Part shown: positions 14,110-27,200 of the stretch, piece by piece
How positions within the stretch are numbered: the stretch's first letter is position 1
Layout of the letters: every line of letters starts with the position of its first letter
Source: Varroa destructor
Taxonomy: Eukaryota; Arthropoda; Arachnida; Mesostigmata; Varroidae
Direction: 5' to 3'
Assembly (NCBI RefSeq): GCF_002443255.2
Contig: NW_019211454.1
Location: forward strand, 51,089,885 to 51,153,884
Length of the DNA stretch: 64,000 nucleotides
Translations under genes and position numbers: made by a program
Notes under the pieces: model-generated
Told to the model about the DNA's origin: nothing
The model's input: only the letters and a program-made list of their open reading frames with translations
The model's database searches: none

Positions 14110-15667
14110 CTAAAATCTGCACTGCCAAACTCAATCAGATTAAAATTAGGAGACTTTCATAATACTGGAATTGGCCAAAAATGGAAAGAGTCTTTGATGA
14201 CTAGCCAATACAAACAAAGTAAAATTGTAGTAGGTCATGATGAAAGTCGTCCTTGAAGGTTCGTTAAACGAGTCCCGATTCTTCGTAGAATATGTAGTTG
14301 AGAAAACAGGCCTCTACGAACATGGCTATTCCATTCGAAAGAATACTGAGTGTCGTATGACACGAATATGTAAACACTCGTACACGGATTTAACCTAGTA
14401 AATCTATTTGGTTAAAGTTAACATACTCCTACAGTATGTAGACATATTCATTCAACGACTGTCAACAAGAATCTAGCGTTTTCCTTTTAGCGTAGACAGT
14501 CCCATGCGTGATAGGCCCTACACTAACTTAAAAGGTCAGGATTTGTCGATTTTCCCATCCTGTAGATGTCACTTTTGGAAAGGGTCACTTGGCCCATTGT
14601 AGCTGTATGTATCGAGTCGGAAGCATTTTTTTTACGGGGAGAACGAAATTGCACCAATGTATGGACCATTTGAAAGGCTTTGTCCAATTTGCTGGATTAA
14701 AAGGCAGAATATTGATTTTTCAATTTGTTTTTATCCCTTAGTACAGGCTCATAACTCCGCCTTCTTCGACATAATTTAACCTGGATACTAAACAGGTTTC
14801 GGGTCTGTTAAATGGAAATTTTGTCTTCAACTTCTCCTTTACGGCGTCTGTACTGTCTAGTAGATTCGAAACAGAGGATAGTACAAATATAATTTTATAT
14901 CCTGCATCGATCCCACACAGACGGAGGGCACTTGTTGCCGGCCGTGTATGTCAAATACCTACGCTTCCTTGTAAATAAATTTGCTCGGGCGACCTTGGCC
15001 AACGGCTGCCTTCAGAGTTTGAACAATATGTGCGAGAAAACTGACAGCGACCTTCAGGTGTAGGAATCTTACCTGCCGGCTTAACCTACTGCTCTTTATA
15101 GGCTTATGTTCTAGCGAATTGTGTCGTGTCCTTGATGTGTGCATTGCAAAATGCATTAAAAAAGTACAGAAAGACCCGATTCTTATCAAGCTTATTCAGT
15201 AATAATAGGGTAGCGAAGTATTATTTGGGTTTCGACGCTCGTAACTTCATAAGCATTTGCAACCGTTGGCAGTAACCAAAAGCTTCAAGTTAGATAGACA
15301 CGGGTCTGCTGTAAATCACTAACTCCTTAACTATTCTAATTTATAATAGCCAAATATGTCCAAAAGGCAGTGCGAGCGCTTCAAGATCAAGATATACAGC
15401 TGGCGAAAATAGCTACAGGATTTCGTGTACTGCGATAAACGCGATTTTCAGAGGTGTGCAAGGTGAGACGACGCCTGGAGCTAACCCGATTGAAATATAA
15501 ATATGTACAACTTCGCGCTCTTCCGTATCTAAAGGAGGTAACCATACTCGACGGTAGTCAAGCGTGTCCGACGTAATCGACCATCTGTACGAGAAACCTG
15601 ATTGAGCAATTTGACCATAGGTCATGTGACGTTTTGATCAGGTGACGCATGGACCTTATTGTGGGAA

Positions 15668-15713
15668 TGCAAAGGTCCAATAGAGAATATGAACCCTCTA
15701 TTGGATCTCTGCA
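15668..15713. repeat. 18-bp imperfect inverted repeat
   Basis: Arms TGCAAAGGTCCAATAGAG (15668-15685) and 15696-15713 match at 16 of 18 positions around a 10-base loop. Confidence 0.88.
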
Positions 15714-18700
15714 TAGCTATTACCATACTAGACCATAGCTATTTCGCGTAACTTTTAAACTTTCAATCTTTATGATGACAATTCATGCGTATTTTAGGTC
15801 ATAGAATCGTTATAAATCATTTGAAGCTATCCGTTATAAGTCTCATCCTTTTCACTAAAACTTTTTCGTCTACCAGTGAATTTACTTGTTTCCCGCTAAG
15901 CGAGCATTTCTCTATGCACTCTTATACGAAAGCTCTTCTCTCCTTTTGACTTGTCATTAGGACACGATTATGCATAGGAAATTCGGTAGGTTTGGAGCAC
16001 CGCGAAGTCGTTCTTGGTAGCGTCAAGCACACGAACAATGTGACTATCAAACTAGTACATTTTACTATTACGCAAAGCTCTGCGTGGGAAAATATAGATT
16101 TCTGAAGTCAAGTGGGAATCAATGGATTTAATCTTTAGCTGGCTTCTCGTCACCCTGTGTACACTAGAAATAATCGCCGTAAGAGACAATATCATTCATT
16201 CTATACGGCAATGACAAATAATGCATACTGGCAGAAGAACGTTTTCCATCACTAGAATGCAATGTACGCAATACTCTGTACGTGCAGTACGGTACAATTA
16301 GGTACTTGTAATTGCATAGTGTCCGTTATACTTTGTGGTTACGTACTGTTCAGTCAATAGATGCAGTTGATTTACGATAGCTAATAGCATCCGTGCTCGT
16401 CTCCGTGACGTGATAATAGGTAACACAATGAAAATGACGAACGGCAAAACCGATTTGTCAACATTGGACTAGTGAGCCAACTTTGTACGCACGTGTACCA
16501 TCGTATCTTGAAAAATCCAGTAAATCTAAATTTAATAACTTGTATTTGTTTTTTGAGCACGGCTAGAAAAGGCCGGTAGCCTTAATCGACATCAATTCAC
16601 GCCACTTAAAGGGAATCTTGATAGTTCTGCATGACGAGAGTATTAAAGCTCATGTTGGCCCTGCACGATTATCCTAGTAATAAGAAATAATAGGGTGAAG
16701 AAATTGCTTACCGATTCACGCGGTTTTGCTGATCGCTTTGACAGCACCGCAACGCCTGGTTTGAGCAGTTTGGAAAGAAGTAGGTTGGCGAGCTCGGCTG
16801 GCCTTATCGTATCTGGCATCGAAACATTGCTTCAGGTCATGGAGAGGATATGACTTCTCTCATGCAGCAGACGTCATTCCGTAATGACTAGGCCTTACAC
16901 AGGTTTTGCTTCGGCGCCGCGTTATGCTGCCAATGCGGCACATACGGTGTAATAATGATGAGTGTGCTCTTAGTAGGTAGGTGGGCACTTTGTTGTTCTA
17001 TTACATATATATATATTATCATTGCCACCGAATTGTTTTTTTTATTTGGTGGTAACGGTCAGATTTGGCACAATTTTCCCGTGGCACATCCGAGGCAAAA
17101 AAGAAGATTTTGCTTTAAAGCAGCCCACATTTTTCATCGCAGTTACCCGAATCGAACGCACCGCTTTTCTTCACTTAGAAATATTGATAGGTGTGTGTGT
17201 GTGTCTCTCAAAGAGGATCTTGTAATGGAACTAATTGAGCCTATTGTTTCATTCGCAGTGAAGTGAGTACGTCATTTCGCACGAGGACAGCTCGTTCGTC
17301 GTCATTCTAGCGGACAGAAACCCAGCCGAAATCACAAATTCCTCAAGAGAAAGTGGGAAAGATCGTTACGCGTTTGATGCTTCTTTTGTTCTCCACAAAG
17401 GAAAACTCAGTATGAAAACATTAACCTTTTTTGTTCCGACCAGAAAAGGCTGTTACGTGACTTTCGTACGCCTATGGCTATTTAACAAGCGTTTTGGTCT
17501 ATATTTGAACGGATTTCACAAAACATGCCACCTCGTAATAGACGTCTTCTACGAGAAAGACCACGCAAGCGCGAGGTCTCCAGAACTTTGCTCAGGAAAG
17601 CTAATATTGTCGTACCAATTCTTGATAGTCGTACGTGCGGGTTTTTGTAAAAGTTTGCTTCGCAAATTCACCTATTTCAACTTAATTTAGTTTGTCCAGG
17701 CAGAGTTGGGTTTGCATACATTTATGAAATAGGTAACCAATTAATCAGCGTTACGAATGTTAGCAACTCAGCAAGGGGAGTAAGATACAGTCGACGTAGT
17801 ATTCTAGACTACCGAGCCTCTAACTGAAAAAATTAGCCGGGCTCGCCCAACGATGTATGGGCTCCACGCAAATGTTACCTTTCATATACCTAGTAAAATA
17901 GCCATTTTGAAACACACATTTTCCCTCCCTAACACCTCCATGCCGAAGAAAGGCTCTAGTACCACGGTGTTTAATAATACCACGATGTATGCAAGGATCA
18001 CTTTTTCAATTATGAGCATCAAAAGTAAAACCTGGCGTACGCACAAGCTTTGGGGAAGGCCAAAATGCTGGTTCATATGGTTTTCAAGTTCAGAGAAAGG
18101 AATACCAGAGTCTGAAAACACGTGTTTCTTTTTTTTTTTATAAACTGGTACCATTTAAAAACACAACAAACGAAAAGTTAGTTTTGGATCACATATATAT
18201 TGCATAGTACGTACTACGCTCGGCATAAATCTTGAATTGTTGCATGTAACGAGTACCGCTCTTAAAGTTGATGGTTCTTCGCTGCATTATCCAACTTCAT
18301 ATCACCCCGTGTCTGTGTGTATGTATGTTCCCCTCTCAATTGGTTAGGCAGTCGAAAGAGGACCCAACGCTCGGAAAATGCCCACTGGCCCATTATTGTT
18401 AATCAGTGAAAAATAATTATTAAAAGTGTTTGATTATTGAAGTTGGATGCAGTGAAGCCTTTTTAGGGATGCGCAGTTTCGAATCGGATTTTGTGTCTGG
18501 AGAAAATAGAAAATATACACTTTACTTCCACCTCCGAAAACTGAAGTAGAGCTTCTATTGCGGCTACGAAATACGCTACGTCGTTAGCTGGTTTCAAAAA
18601 GATTCGCGGTAAACCTGCGTCTCGAATGGTGTTGGACGTGAATACTGACAGGATCTTCTTTCCGATCGTCGATTGCAACGCGTGCGAAACGGGCATGGAG

Positions 18701-19027
18701 AAGATAGAAATACGCAACTAGAAGAGAAAGCAATACATATACGAAACTATCCAGGGCCAATTCCAATATGTCGGGTCCGTTTAATGACAGTGCTATGAAG
18801 TAAAATTCCTTCAATATTATAGAGAACGATACCTAAATCTGTAGCGAAAGTTTTGTCTAATACTTGAATTCGTCCTGTAATTTAAAGCCGATAAACAGTT
18901 ATATTGAGTCCTATTACCTTAAACTTAGCTTATGGCTTTTAGATGAGAGCTTTATTTAAATATCTATTGTCGCGTTTCCATTATAAACTTTTACAATCGT
19001 ACCTTCGAACCAAATTGTACGAATCTA

Positions 19028-19059
19028 TACACGCGCTACGCGTGTAGCGTACGCGTACG
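19028..19059. repeat. CpG-rich double palindrome
   Basis: TACACGCG-CTA-CGCGTGTA (19028-19046) is followed by the perfect 12-bp palindrome CGTACGCGTACG (19048-19059). Eight CpG in 32 bp within AT-rich surroundings. Confidence 0.88.
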
Positions 19060-22000
19060 ACCTTGGCGCACTGATATAATGTTTCCTGAACTTCGAGCGA
19101 AGGCTCTCATGGGCCTTCAACCCTTTAGCGTTTCGTTAATTGTAATGTATTTATTTGAAACCATTAAACTCCACAGCAATAAGTATTTCAAGAGCCGGAC
19201 ATCACACGATGTACTAAAATCTGGTCCACAATGTAGACGAGCTAAGCTGATCATACTAGGGACCTTTTGATAGTAGTACCAGAAAGTTTGAAAATTCTAA
19301 CAAAAATACATGGATGTCAATAAATCGCATGTCAAAGCTGTATAGCTTCCTTGCATAACAATCACCACAGATTTGTATAGGTGAAATGAACGATTGGAGC
19401 CATGTAGAATAACAGCACATACGTACTTAAGGCCAAATAACAAATTTAAGCCATTTCCTCTCTAAGACCATAGCTTCTGGAAAAGGAACTTTCATAAATT
19501 ACCAATTTTTTGCTTCTCCCACAAAGTTTTGCTCGTTTTACGTAGTCGAACCCCTTAATTGTACAAATCGAGACGCATACAGTATTGATAATAACCAAAA
19601 AAAGGGATTAACTGATTTTTAGCAAATGTTTAGTAATACGGGTCAGTTCTAACACTGCCTGCCAGGTGCGGCTGCAGAGCAACCCTGTTCTGGAGGATGA
19701 TCAGCTTTCAATATTAAATCAAACCTACTTCTGCTAAAATGGGCAATTATGTTTCTTTTTTGTCTTAAGTATCTCTAATAACCGACATCAAAACGGTTAC
19801 GTCGGTTGCAATCTTAATATGGGACTCGCCGTGACAAGACGCACTGTAATCCTTTCAGGCGTAGTTTCATAGTGTTAAAGCAAAGGTCAGCTTGATCATC
19901 TAAATCGAATTCTATTTTTGTACAAAATTGAAGAAAAAAAAAGATAGATTGTGATTATTTTTGGCAGCTAAACCGGCGCGCTAAAAATACCACGAAGAAA
20001 CATATACTAAAGAGAGATAGTTTTCGTGTCTGACAATGGAGAAAAGCGTTCTCGATGGCATACAGTATTTACAGACAGAGGACCTCCATTTAAAGTGTTA
20101 TTACTATTGACGTCGGATGTACGTAACGTGTTTCGAATTAATACATACGTACATAAAGAATACGTGAAAAAGTCTATATTTGAAACCGACCGTATCCACG
20201 ATTTGTCTTGTGCTGGGAGTTAGCAGTCTACAGCAATTTTTAAGTTAGGCCGTACTGGGCGTAAAATTCCTAACACTTTTACCACACAGAAGCAGGCCCA
20301 TGGACTTGAATGGCCCAAGTGACGAAAAGAAAAATAAATACTGTCGTCAGAAGCACCTAGCTAGACATCGCCTGATAAGCCGATAATCTAGTGAACCAGG
20401 CAGGGGCTCTGTAGAGGTCACGGTGAGATAAAAATATGAAGCGTTAATGAAACTTTTTGAACCTGTGTCTTCCCACTAACAGCCTATCCATCTAAATCGG
20501 CTCTTAATGATAGGGTTCTCTTTATGTGAGAGACACTTTACTGCGGAAATCATAGACAATTAGTCATGTTACAGCGACACGTGTACTGATATTCCTGTGG
20601 ACGCAAATCTTTTTTCTGCGTGTATGCTTCAACTATCACATTAGCACCGAGGCGTGACTAGTAATATTGGTATAGAAGCCCATTCATTCAGGTCACGGAC
20701 CTTCGATAGATTTTATTAATCGAATATTATGGCTAGACGAAAGATCTGTTCTGCGCAGGAACAAATTATTAGGCACTCTAAAAATATACACTTTTTACCT
20801 AAGTAGTGAATCTTGTACTTCAAACACAAGGTAAACGTCGTGTTACTGAAAAGGGGCGATATGATGTGATAAGATGCTGTTATTTGTATTGTGCGATACA
20901 TTCGTTCAAAAAACTAGAAAATTGCGTCTCCTTGTAGTACTACGATCGTAAGCACACAATCTATTGCTGTAACGGGGAAATTAAACATGATCATAGTTAT
21001 TCAGATGATTTTCCTCAAACGGGCACCTATATTTCTGCGGTTCCTATCTTCCATATGATTTCCGCCTTACGTACATATCGTCTTCTATTGTAACACAAGA
21101 CTGCCGTTAGCAACACGAACGGTCTCTTCCTTGCAACTCTGGATATATTGTGTCACAACATCTGTCACACGCTCTGATCCCAAACGGCATCTATAAACTG
21201 CTGCGAGTGATATTTCTGCTGAATGCACCGTTCCAAATAGTCAAAACCAATTACTCTGGATTTTAGCACCTGTGTCTGCCAGATGCCCACCCGTGACTTC
21301 TGTTTCGCTAAGTTTATGCGAATGCTTTTAAATTGACCTCCCTAGGACTAGTAATAGCCGGTCGCCGATAGGATACTGTAAAAATGTTGATGTTAACCAA
21401 CTGCATGTACGGTCACTACGTGATCGCTTGTACTAACCTAAACGAAAGGCGTTTGATGTATCAGAATATATGTCAGATGTACATACGAAGTACGCCATTT
21501 GTAGGCTGGTTTTGCGCAATTTATGCGAGCCACAATGCTTTCAGATGCGTTTCAGTTCCACGGCCCGTCAACGAAAGTCTTTCTCGCTCGAACATCTACT
21601 TTATTCTTCGGCATAGGATGATATTGATTATGTATTGTCGCCACGTAACAGAGACGATCGTGTTTACGATAGTTACAAAGGGTTTCTTCTTTAATAATAC
21701 CCTATTATATTTGTCGGGCTGCCCACGCTTAATATAGCTGACTTGAATGAAGCACGATAACTGACACCCTGAGAGCTCCGTCAAAGTTGATTTCAGTTCT
21801 ATAATGGAAAGCTTTACTTAACCCAGATACAACGATTCGTTACCGTATTAAACGGAATGGTGCACATTATATAAAGTATATATATGCAATATTTTTCTTT
21901 TTAAAGCGGAGTTAATTCGAGCCATAAACTTCGAGGCCTTCGAAAACAATCTTATGGATCTTTTGTCGGTCAGTCAGTTCTACGTAAAGTAAAAACTCTA

Positions 22001-23925
22001 CATGAGCAAATTAAGTTTATCGGTTTCAGAATTCATGCCCGTTGGGCGTTCGTGTAGCTAATAGTTATTGAAGCTCTCCTAATTCAATGAAGATGACTAC
22101 CCCAAACGTCATGAATAGGCTATGAAACCGCTATCGGACAATATCATGCATACATGCGTTATATGAGGTTCTGATGTAAAAATGAAAGGTCACCGTTCCT
22201 CTTGAATGCTTTTTTGCGAGTCATGTTCCATTTCTATATAGATAGATACGTATTTAAAAATGCGCGCGCCGAAAATATTCGAAGATTAAGCAAATTTAAC
22301 ACCAAGTTTGATTGTCGTTACTTCGAAGAGGTAAACACATGTTAGTTGAAGTAGTATCCTTCATTACCGGCAATTTTCGTTTCTGTTTCTGCTAGCTTAT
22401 GTATCTTGTCAAGTCAAAAAAAAACTCAGTGCTGGGAAGCAATCCATTCACTCACCGACTTCGGCCTCTATTCTGAAATATTGATCTTCCTAGCTATGCC
22501 ACATTGACCAAAACAGCAAGTGATAATCAAGTGAGCGATGCTGGGGATTGTACGCGAGGTGAGAAAAGGTGCCCAGTAAAGGTCTGTTGACGCTGGATGA
22601 TTCATCGAAGCAGTATGCGGTATAGCGTTATTATACAAACATATAACTGCCTTACCCTTTACCAGTCTAAAACCTCTTAATTAGTTATGTCAATCTCGCA
22701 GCTTACACTAATAAGTTGACTTGCATAACAGCTTCCTCTAGTCCATCGCAGATGTTCGACAAGTTTTACGTTATATTACTTCTTTCTCACCCAACTGGGT
22801 GCAGAAGTGCAGCTTTTAACCATTGATATTTTTCCGTCGTATCAAAGTAAAAGAACCTAGCAATTCTGGCGTGCGTTCAAGGGTGTTGTAAAAGATAATT
22901 TTTTCGTCTTCGGTAGTTTTCGTCTTGTGTGGAGATGGCTTGCTTTTCTGTTGTGCAAGCACCGAAAACCATATTGCCAGGCGGTTTCTTATCTTTACTG
23001 GGTTTATGGAAAAACACTTTTTACTTCATGCAAACGAATGGCAACAGTCGTCCAGGTCACTCTTCTCGTGTCAACCGCGCCGTTCTGCTTAAGGGGTGCC
23101 TCCAGTTCGCTGCCGCTTGCTGTTCCTAAAAAGCCGTCTAAAATATGGTACGTCGTTCAAGTCAAAAGCCCTAGCTCTGAAACGACTAAACCAAAACTGG
23201 CAAATGGTAATACGTTTGTCGTCGACTTTGCAAACAATTATTTCTGTCTTCCTGTCAGCGCTTTTTTTTTCGCATGAAAACAGTGAAGGAGACAAAATGT
23301 CAGATACGCATCTTTTCCAGTTCCATGACTATACGCACGAAATCACCACTCCTAACGATAATCGCTCAACGAAAGCAAGAGGATACACGTCCCTCAGGAA
23401 AAACAGAAATCATTCTGGGACCCTAAGAAGTTTCAGCTAGACATGATCAATCGACCCGAGGCCTAGCGCCGTTCGTCGGCTCCAACGGCCGCAAACATTT
23501 ACTCAACCTAATAAATAGATATTTTTGGACTTCACCAGGTTCGTACACCTCTAGGTTACGTTGTCAAGTTTGAATGAAGGACGCTGGTCTGATCTCGATC
23601 CGTTCTATTGTGGCGCAGTGTTCAAGATAACAGCAGCCGTTACAAAGATTGGTTTAGGAATCGAGGACTCCAGAATATTATAAGGGCATTAGGGAGCTGC
23701 GAGAGAAGGCGCACGTGCGGCGGAGAACGGTGCACAGTGTTCGAAGCGCCATTGTGACAACGGGACGATAACTACCAGGACGAGCTTCACGCGCACCCCT
23801 GATATTGTGTTTGATGGCGTATGGCATTTGGTACTAACTGTCGCGCAGTTTGACAGTAAGCATATGTATATATATGCATATGTTGAGTGTGTTTGATAAT
23901 TTCAAATAAGTCGCACCACTAGCGG

Positions 23926-24222
23926 ATGATATTTAATACATATTTACATCGGTTCTTTGGCTATCCGCGACTACTGATTGATTGTGTACCATCAGATAAT
24001 AGGCATCAGGCAACGATATCGTTAAGAACTAAAAACAAACGCTCAACGACTACATTTCTCTTTCTCGAAGGCAAGAATCCTAATAGAATCCATCGAGAAT
24101 TGCTTAAATACTGGCGCAGGAAACCTTCCGCGAGACCACAAGGTGTTACTAATGCTATTACTTTAGCTTCTCAAACGAGTTGCTGTGATTACAAAAGCTT
24201 CTCGTCCACGGCGATAATATAG
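23926..24222 (+). mobile_element. Possible mariner-type transposase N-terminal relic
   Basis: A 98-codon frame contains TTTFLFLEGKNPNRIHRELL followed by KYWRRKPSARPQ (about 24046-24141). This resembles the first helix-turn-helix of mariner transposases (xFLxLEGKxPxEIHxxLxxxYGxxAPS). No intact DDE/D catalytic core follows. About 300 bases downstream another frame has CPTPPFSQY (near 24484-24510), faintly like the HPPYSPDL motif. No terminal inverted repeats were recognised. If it is a transposon, it is internally deleted and dead; a chance resemblance is possible. Confidence 0.3.
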
Positions 24223-27200
24223 ATACCTGTTGTTGAGCAAATTATTTTAAGAATACTGTAGACGGGTTCTCGTTTTGTCCTAGACCCAGTTCACGAAAAC
24301 GCGATTTTTTTTATAGTTTTATTATGGTACTTCTAGGTGTTCTATATTGAGCCAATAAGGGGAAAACGATTGATGCTCTGTTTTGTTGAAAAGTTTCCGC
24401 GATCACAACAACTTGCTATCCCGTTTGAGGTCCCCTGTGGTCACTTGCTTTTTGTGGTCTTCAACCTGCCAGTGTTCGGTCTCTCGGTGCCCAACGCCCC
24501 CTTTTTCGCAGTATTCTTACTACTATTCGATCAATCCTATTAGGGCTCACACCCTCGAAAAAAATGGCGCGTTTATTTTCAGCACTAAACAATATACGTT
24601 CCGATTCATTACTTTCCCATGGAAGTCGATCCTGCAATTCCGGAATTTGTCCTGATTGGCTCTAAATTGATTTATTGGAAGCCAAAGATAACATGATTGG
24701 CAAATAAGAGGAATAAAGATATAAGCTCTATCCTTATTTAGTGTGTCTACTGTGCTTTGGTTTGAATTATTGCCATAAACCAGCTCACTAAAAATGGTCA
24801 GCATAAACGGTTTACGCTAGCCCTTGAAAAATTAGCTGATTTTCTACTCGATTGAGAGATGTGCCGATTTTTTTGTTGTCGTGCTGTCGCAATAGCATTA
24901 CTTTATAATAATAAAATAAATAAGAATAAGCTTAAAGTATCAGCTTTTAAGTGAGGACCTTACAAGATTTCTGTGGCAGGCCAGGTAGAGATTTACAAAC
25001 TACTTGTAATATACAAGTTGGCGTCAAAGACGGTTCTTTGAACTTGCGGTCGATATCGCGCCAATCAATTTCGTTAAAAATATATAACCGTTTATAACTT
25101 GTAGACGATTATTAGCTCAATTTAAGAAACTTGCAATTCTCGTAATTTACTTTAACTCACTATCGTTAGGTTTCTGAAGACGTCCATAGGCTGTTGATTG
25201 GGTTGTTGACCAACGCCACTCCAAGGGATACTTTCATTTCGCGGCTAATAAGATGTTGTTTCCACGTCTCATGTGGCCATTCTAATGCATCGCGACCTCA
25301 GTTTCTAGGGACTTGTTTGACGTCTCGCTAATAAAACTGAGGTAGGAGTGGTCGCTGTGGGCCACATAGCTGAACAGGATTCCTCTCGGGAACTGGAGCA
25401 TTCGTCCTGAATTCCCAACACCCAACTGGTGTTTTGCTTGGCCTTGACGGTATATATATATATATATATATCATATATACATATGATATCGTAAAGGATT
25501 GAGGAATTATAAACCGTTGCTAAGAAAACTGCCAATAGTTAATTGCCTCCGGTAGCCATAAAAGCGTTTTATATTTTTAGCGTAAATAGATATTTTCAAG
25601 CATGCAAAATGTTTTCTTCTTCCAGTATGTTAAGTATGTAGGCCAAAAATGGAAAAATCGTTAGAGCTTCTTTGGGGACAGTAGACACGTGTATACGTAC
25701 GAACTGTTACTGGCTCAAAAACGCAAGATAAAATAACTGCGGATGTACCTGGGAACGTGAGCCTACATAGCCTGCTAGTATGTAGATAAATACAATAATA
25801 ATACTACAAGTTAAATTCATTCACAGAGTTGACACATATCTAATAAGAAGGCACGTTTAATGAACTTCAAATCGCACTTACTCACTCAAATGGGTTTAGC
25901 ATTCGACCCGACTGAAAAACTGCGTCAAGCCGGCGACAATTGACGCGTTGTCTTGTGTATGTCGGCGACGCGCAAACGAAATCTGGATCGGCAGTCCGAG
26001 CTACTCGATTAATAGAAACGTCAAATAGGATAATGCTTATCAAGTATAAATAAACTAAATTATCTATGTATTGTCTAAAATATCTATGTATGTAAAATGT
26101 ACGCATTGTCAAAAGCACACCCGCATTACAAACCTCAAGCCCTAATCTGACCTACTTCAGGTGCCCGATGCCCATGCTCAGCGTCTCGTCGGTATCCACT
26201 GAAGCAACAGTTGCCGTGATCCGATTCTGTTATCTCGACAAACTGCACATGAAATAAGGTATCTGCAAAACACAGCGGCTTAACTTGCGCGTGTATATGT
26301 ACTACATATATATATGAACATGAATACCTTTCAAAATTCGAATAAATTAGAACAGTACGTTAACTTTAGATGAAGTTCTAAAATTCAGACAACTTAATAC
26401 GATCCCCGTTGCAGTGGCAAACTTCTTTTTCTCGTTCTCCTTTCTACTCCGCCAATAAAAACTGTGGTTGTTTCTGCGCGCACGAAACATATAACACGGT
26501 TCCCATACATTTTGACAAATTGCACCAGAGTGATCATTCCGTTTTAAATATACCCGCATGTGTACGTACATGATTTGGTTCTTACCATGGCTCTTAATGC
26601 AAGTTCGTACTTAGTTTTTGTAGCCCTATTATCTAAAATTGATTTGTACCTTAGCACAGGCAGTATTGACCTACTTTAACGCTAAACCGTCGTTAGCGGT
26701 AGATTTGACGATTTGTCATTTTTTTAGTTGACAAATATAAAGGTTGTTACATTTTAACTTTAATTCTAATTGTAACAACGTCATTTGGTCGGGTATGATT
26801 GGAAGAGCAACGACGTTATATAATACTACTAAATGTAGGGAAAAATCCGTCAGCCTTTACCTTCTCACAAAATAGTCCAGGGAACTTCAAGTTTTAAGTC
26901 TAATTCCTATTCAGTGCTTCCGATCTTCCTTACAGCCACAGTCTAACGGGCATTGCGACAGTCGCAATATTTGCTTTACACAATACATTTGGCAAAATAT
27001 ACACCATGGCATATACACTATAGCTGAGAGGTACTGCCAAGTGGGTCTGCATTCATATTATAGCTTATGTCGTATGTATGACTATGATTGTTACACATTA
27101 GGCGTAACTTATGATGGACATCGAAATTTGCTAGCGAACTTCAAAGTATATGCATGGTTTTACTTACGTAGTTGCTACCGCACGAAATTGCAAGCAACTG

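Larger units (their letters stand above)
8363..23925. other. Long gene-poor stretch
   Basis: About 15.5 kb without a frame above 120 codons and without a family I can recognise. It holds the A20 run, inverted repeats at 15.67 and 19.03 kb, a TTA microsatellite near 13915-13936, and overlapping chance frames at 22.9-23.4 kb on both strands. It could be intergenic or a very long intron. Confidence 0.55.
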
